NCBI RefSeq assembly: GCF_030272615.1
Contig: NC_081405.1
Location: 571,705,752-571,765,751, forward strand
Direction of reading: 5' to 3'
DNA from: Cryptomeria japonica
Taxonomy: Eukaryota; Streptophyta; Pinopsida; Cupressales; Cupressaceae
Length of the DNA: 60,000 bases
The notes beneath the pieces are model-generated. The model made no database searches and was not told where the DNA came from. It saw nothing but the letters and a program-made list of their open reading frames with translations. Both the position numbers and the translations under genes were made by a program. Of this stretch, positions 55,014 through 60,000 are shown one piece after another (position 1 is the first letter of the stretch; each line of letters begins with the position of its first letter).

Positions 55014-56949
55014 GTAAATACTGAAACTATTAGTCTGATATTCTGGTTCTGCTTCTGCGACTCGAAAGTCACTGGTTAGTTTTTTCAGGATCAGTTTGTT
55101 TTCTGGATTATTTGTTTTATTTTATTAGTTCCTGTCGAGATTCGCTTGAATATGTATGTTTGTGATTTGAAATATATATAAAATTATTAGTTTTGTCCAA
55201 ATTATGTATTTTTCTTGATATAATTTTTACCTAAACTTACTACATTTCTGAAAAAAAAGATGATTTTTCATTTGAAAAATTTCCAAATTTACCAGATTCA
55301 TCACAGTATGTGTATATCAATAGTAAACTGATCTCTTCGTGGAAATAGATGGACTCTTATGCTTTGCCATACTGTATATATTCTTCAAATTTTGTACTCT
55401 ATGGTTACGTTCTTATGACCAAGCTTGGGACTAAACTTAGCCTAGACAACCCCACCTACACAAAACATACAAAAAAATGTTTGATATTAAAAAATTTAGA
55501 TGTTTTCATTTCTAGCACATCTAATACAGATAAGTTGAATTACACACTAAATAGATTAGCTCAAATTGAATTAAAAGTTTTCCGTGAACTTCAGCCATTT
55601 ATTCTTCTAAATTAGGGACATTGTACACCAGTAGACACAGTAAACAGCTGGATTGCGATAAATAGGCATTTTTTTTGCTTCTATATGTGTACTGTGGTAG
55701 ATAATTGTAAAATTCCTCTTTGCAAAAGTTCTTGTCAATATCCGAGAGAAAATTGGCATATTTGTTTCCTACACCTATGTATTTTCCTTCTGGCGAGTCT
55801 GTTCTGTGAGCTCTGTAAGCTTTGAATAGGATTTCTAAGTAGTCTAATCAGATTCACCATGTCTTGGTGAGTCTCAGCAGGCTTACTGTGTGGTGATGAG
55901 GAGGCAACATCCCTGGTTTAATGAGCTTTATAGGCAAAAACGGAAAACCCATGGGCTGACTGAAAAAACTCATGTTGTTTTGCATTAAATGTGTATAAAA
56001 TGTTTTTTTTAATTACCTGCAATTTATTCCCGATTTTACCTGAGCTTTTTTATTATGATTTTATTTGTATTTTTTAATGTAAAAGTTAAAATGTAAATTG
56101 TATCAATTTTAATATAGTTTAATTTATTTTGAACTTTTTACTTGAATTATATAGTATTAATTTTTTAAATTTAATTTATTTCAGAATTTAATTGTATTTA
56201 TGTTCAATTTATATAATATTTTTTTTGTTAATATTGAATTTATTTTTCAATTAATGTTATTATTGTTTTTAATATCAATATTTAATATTCTTGTATAATA
56301 TTATAAAATAAAATAACATCCTCCCCCATGTTTTACACAAACATCTACATTTGTACAAATCAATTTTGCCTATTTTTGGCACTAGGCAGGGACTCATGCT
56401 GCCTCACAGCTCTTGTTATTCAATAATTTTAATTTAATACTAATTATCATATAAATTTATTAAATATTATAATATAAAGTTGTTGTTATTATTATTAATT
56501 ATATTTATTTATAATTAATAAAAATAAATACATTAATATTAATGCATAAATTAGGTTATTAGCAGGTAATGTGCACTTTATTAAAATATTATTTTGTTAA
56601 ATATGTAATAGATTTACTTTTGTTTGCCTTAATATTACTATATTGAATTAGAATTAAAATTACATTTTATTTATGTGAAAGAATTTAATGTAGTTCTCTT
56701 GGTACAAATGGCATATACTTTTCCTACTATTGCACCCTTAGATTCCACTTACCTTCATTAAAATTATGACATCCACTTCTCTAGAGATAAATACTAACAT
56801 TTTGAACACAATTCTAAGATAAAAAAACTAAACAATACATTTTATGTTATTCAAGTTAAATGAAAAATAATAATATTCTTTAATTTAAATAACTTAAGAT
56901 TAATAAAATAATGTAAATAAATTAAAAAATCAATCAATTTAACATTAAA
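55014..56949. other. AT-rich spacer
   Basis: Nothing recognised. The 88-codon plus frame at 55349-55615 has no motif and an AT-driven composition. 56000-56600 is extremely AT-rich, and acaaagttgttgttattattatt near 56475 resembles the left border of the LINE. Confidence 0.5.
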
Positions 56950-58130
56950 AAAGTTGATAGGTAAAGAATTGATTTTATTAATAGTAAAAGTATCAAAATT
57001 ACAACAAAAGTCCAACCTTAAAAACCACTGAAACCCAAGGGGGAAAATATGAACACTTACAACACCACCCTTGATCCCCTAGAATAATACCAAAATCAAC
57101 GATTACAAACAAGAACCACCACTAGACCCAAACAACTAACAACAAATAGAGGCACTAAGGCCTCGATACCCGACAAGAAAACGAGTTGCAATGACACTCT
57201 TGGTTTGTGACACGAGCAAAAAACACCCAAGGAACCCTCATCTGCTTCTTGCTACATTAGCCACCACCCGCTTCCTACTACAACCGCCACCACCTGCTTC
57301 TTCGACATATACATTGGAAACATTTGCCACCACATGCTTCCTACTACTAAAAGAAGCGCTCACCAACTTTACTAACTAGAACTTCTTGGCGCTCTTCGAA
57401 CCTGAAGGATGACCCCTCTTCCTCTTATGTTCTTAATTTTTCCCATCCCCACTCTACGATGCAGCCTCCAATTCAACATGGCGATCTTTGTTCTCTAGAG
57501 TTCGCAAATAATTCTTAATTTCTCCCAACCCAATTTGGGTTGCAACTTAACAAATTTCCTTGTCTTGGTCAACTTCCCAAATAAATAAATGGCGCGGAGG
57601 GCAAGTAACTTCTCCAATATGCAACCAATTACTGCTAAGCACCACAAATCCTTCACCCAATCTAGCAAGCGCCATGAAAGATGAAAACCTCCAACACCAC
57701 TCCTTTGTAATGCACTGTGAAACAATCCAAAAGGAATCTTCCTTAGAGAACAACTCCAAGCACCAAGCCAAGAAAAGGGAGGCAATGTCAACATTAGTTC
57801 TATATCTGTACACCACATCTAGAAAGGACTCCCCTAAAACCACAAACACCCAATGGAGGAATTCATCTTCCTTGAATTTGAACAGTCACTTGAGATGCTC
57901 TATTGTGATTCGACCCCAAAAAGCCACCATGTGCTTGAGTATTTGAAGCGAGAAATACACCTACATCTCAATACACCAACCTTCGGCTCTGAGTCACCAC
58001 ACACCAACAATAGAAATGAGAACAAGCTATCTTGAGAAGCAAGCCAATAAATGCTCATCTTAAGCAATGCAACCGAGCACGCTGCACACTCTTCCCAACA
58101 AGTACCTTGGCGGTGATCTATCAAGAAGTA
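56950..58130 (-). pseudogene. Possible LINE 3' end relic
   Basis: On the minus strand the last 250 bases resemble plant L1 3' ends: a G/T-rich stretch, gtggtttttaaggttgg, then ttaataaaatcaattc before an AT-rich flank. Upstream, frames 57849-57547 and 58124-57900 are rich in Trp, Leu and Cys but show no certain motif. An imperfect repeat around gccaccaccngcttcctact occurs at 57250-57350. The assignment is weak. Confidence 0.35.
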
Positions 58131-60000
58131 TTAAATGCCAACAATACTCTCTTTGTGTAAGGACTTGCTTGTCCTAACCCTAGTTAAACCAAACTTAAAC
58201 TCACTGTTTTAATTAAAAATTAAATTAACCATTAATGCACATGCAAAAGCAATGATTATCAACATGCAAGTAATAGATAAGTAACTGAACAACCATGCAA
58301 CTCATAAATAACATGTAGAAATTAAATGTGCATGCAAAAATAACAAACTAAAATTACGCATGAGGACCGAATAGAATGCAAACCATAATTAGTTAAGATG
58401 TCGAGTTATGTGTGCGCATGTGTAGTGTAAATCGTATGCATGAAATTATTACAAATTAAATTAACATGCAAAAACTCATAATTAAATAATCTACCAGATA
58501 ATTAAATATGACCATGCATGCATGCGTAAATTAAAACTAATCTAAGAAAGTAAATCATGCATGTTAGTGGGTTAGTATGTTAGTAGTTTTTTCTCTTCTT
58601 TTCTTTGTTAGTTACATTGCATGGCAACTTCCTATCGCTTTACATCAGGTTACCTTATAAGTCCTTTTTCATAACTTCTACATGCGACCATTCTAGTCTT
58701 TACAATGAAATAAAATATACATCTTTAATTATTACATAAAATTTAATCTGGAATCTCTGACTTTCTCTATCTTCGGATGTGTCGCCTCCATTTGACCTGG
58801 ATAACCTCCTCTCGCAAACTGGATGACAAACATATGACCCAGACATTTTATCCGCCCAACCAAATGAAGCATAAGCTTCCCGGTGCTATTGATAAGCTCC
58901 CGTCCCTCACGACAAAGTATCCTAGCAAGTCGGTACCAACTGGCAGTAAAGGAATCCTGTGCAATCATGTAGAACTAACAACCCATCCTGGTTGAACTAA
59001 CTACATGTGTTATGGCAGGGAGATAAATAAATATGATGGCCATCATTACCCTATTGGGGAGGTGAAGAAAATCACCCTTCCCTGGTTAACCCATAAACAA
59101 GCACTCTCATTCCATAATCATCCCTCATAGATAGAAAAATAATTAACCCTCTGCGGATTAATGTCAGAATAATATTAGTATATGTTTTCTTTATAATTTT
59201 TTATAAATTTTCCCTTTATAATATAATTTCCTCAAATCAAAATTAAATTTTAATATTTTCAATAATTCTAAATTAAGAATCTCTATTTAAGTTAATATAA
59301 TATTTAAAATCAATTCCTAATATATATATATATATATATATATTAAATATTTTATTGCTTTTATACTTTTCTTAAAAATTCTTAAATCAATCTTGAAGTT
59401 AGAATTTACCACTATCAAGACTTTCCAAATATAGTCATAATGTTTCAGTCGTTTCTTAAAAACCCAGATCCCAATTTCTTTGAAATTTTCACAATAGTTA
59501 TAAATATTTGAAATGCAAAAACCTAGTAAATTTCCTTAAAACCCAGTTTCTACTTTTTAAGATGCATCAAGAAGAAGGCGTTGATAACACAACTGACACA
59601 TCAAACAAACTAGCATTAAATCCAGACAATATCCAATTACTCTCAGCAACAAAACAATACCAGTCAATCGATTTCATAGATAGAAGTCTTGTGGTAAAGA
59701 AGAGATTAAAAACCTACCTCTAACAAATTTATTCACTGTACTTAAATTTTTAATCAAAAATTATGACAAAAGGGACAATTTTTAAAGGAAAAGATCAAAT
59801 TAAGACTCAAATAAAATATGTAAAATAAATGAACCTGGCTGTGAGAAAGAAGAATCACAGGCATTTCCCCAATTTCAGACAATCTCTTCAATCTACCTTG
59901 TCGACTTCATAGAAATCACACGAATCAAGAAGCTCAAAAGGAATTGGAATGAATCAAATAAGAGATTTGTCCCTATATTTATAAATATTAAATTTTCTAA
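58131..60000. other. Unassigned region
   Basis: No supported gene. Two overlapping frames on opposite strands at 58732-58995 show nothing recognisable. A 12-bp palindrome tgatggccatca is near 59034. The right end (59840-60000) has a minus-strand ATATTTATAAATA-type box and could be part of another LTR running off the window. Confidence 0.4.
59321..59342. repeat. (TA)n microsatellite
   Basis: About eleven TA units in an AT-rich context. Confidence 0.85.

Noticed and set aside
55349-55615. 88-codon plus-strand frame
   Set aside because: No motif, no splice or promoter context, composition as in the surrounding AT-rich DNA.
58732-58995. Two overlapping frames on opposite strands
   Set aside because: Neither shows a domain or homologous neighbour; a chance origin is likely.

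Overview
The window is repeat-rich nuclear DNA from a seed plant with a very large genome. The plant LTR retrotransposon lineages, a full-length plant L1-type LINE carrying an RNase H domain, long AT-rich spacers and the complete lack of an intact host gene all fit a gymnosperm, perhaps a conifer. That placement is inference. Almost every long reading frame belongs to a mobile element, and most carry stops or frameshifts.

Left part (1-31026). A plus-strand Ty1/copia 3' end (1-850) is followed by four elements on the minus strand. Element A (915-10510) is a 9.6-kb LTR element with a gag-like protein but no reverse transcriptase; its primer site copies 40 nt of a lysine tRNA. Element B (10511-17728) is a Ty3/gypsy relic with gag and protease, split by a solo LTR (10909-12169). 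Element C (17729-29913) is the only one with all pol domains: gag, protease, G-patch, RT, RNase H, second RNase H and integrase. That order marks the Tat lineage. Element D (29930-31026) is a copia LTR with its primer site. B, C and D each keep the 5' side and lack the 3' side, as expected if they are nested one inside another and their 3' halves lie left of the window.

Middle part (31027-54239). A plus-strand relic of LINE ORF1 (33402-35000) precedes a minus-strand L1-type LINE (35427-54215). The LINE reads from ORF1 (DUF4283 plus zinc knuckle) through endonuclease, RT, zf-RVT and RNase H. Its endonuclease exon is interrupted by a solo LTR (39295-40872, TSD ttttt). Its ORF1 is interrupted by the complete element E (42423-53519, TSD ctttc). 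Without these insertions it is about 6.1 kb.

Element E is the youngest: two 783-bp LTRs with roughly twenty differences by eye, plus matching PBS, PPT and TSD. It encodes gag and protease, then passes directly to the integrase C-terminus, with RT, RNase H and the integrase core missing. On the opposite strand, between its coding region and the 3' LTR, it carries a broken two-exon gene of the plant mobile domain family. The intron of that gene holds two tandem-repeat arrays.

Right part (54240-60000). This holds a degenerate fragment of a plant FAD-dependent monooxygenase gene (54505-55013), a possible LINE 3' end (56950-58130), and AT-rich DNA in which nothing else is recognised.

How the parts relate: B and E are one family (similar LTRs, leader and gag). 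A, B, C and E share a leader block, and A and E share a short structured block downstream of the coding region. A and E could only move using proteins supplied by a relative; C shows what the complete coding set of such a relative looked like.
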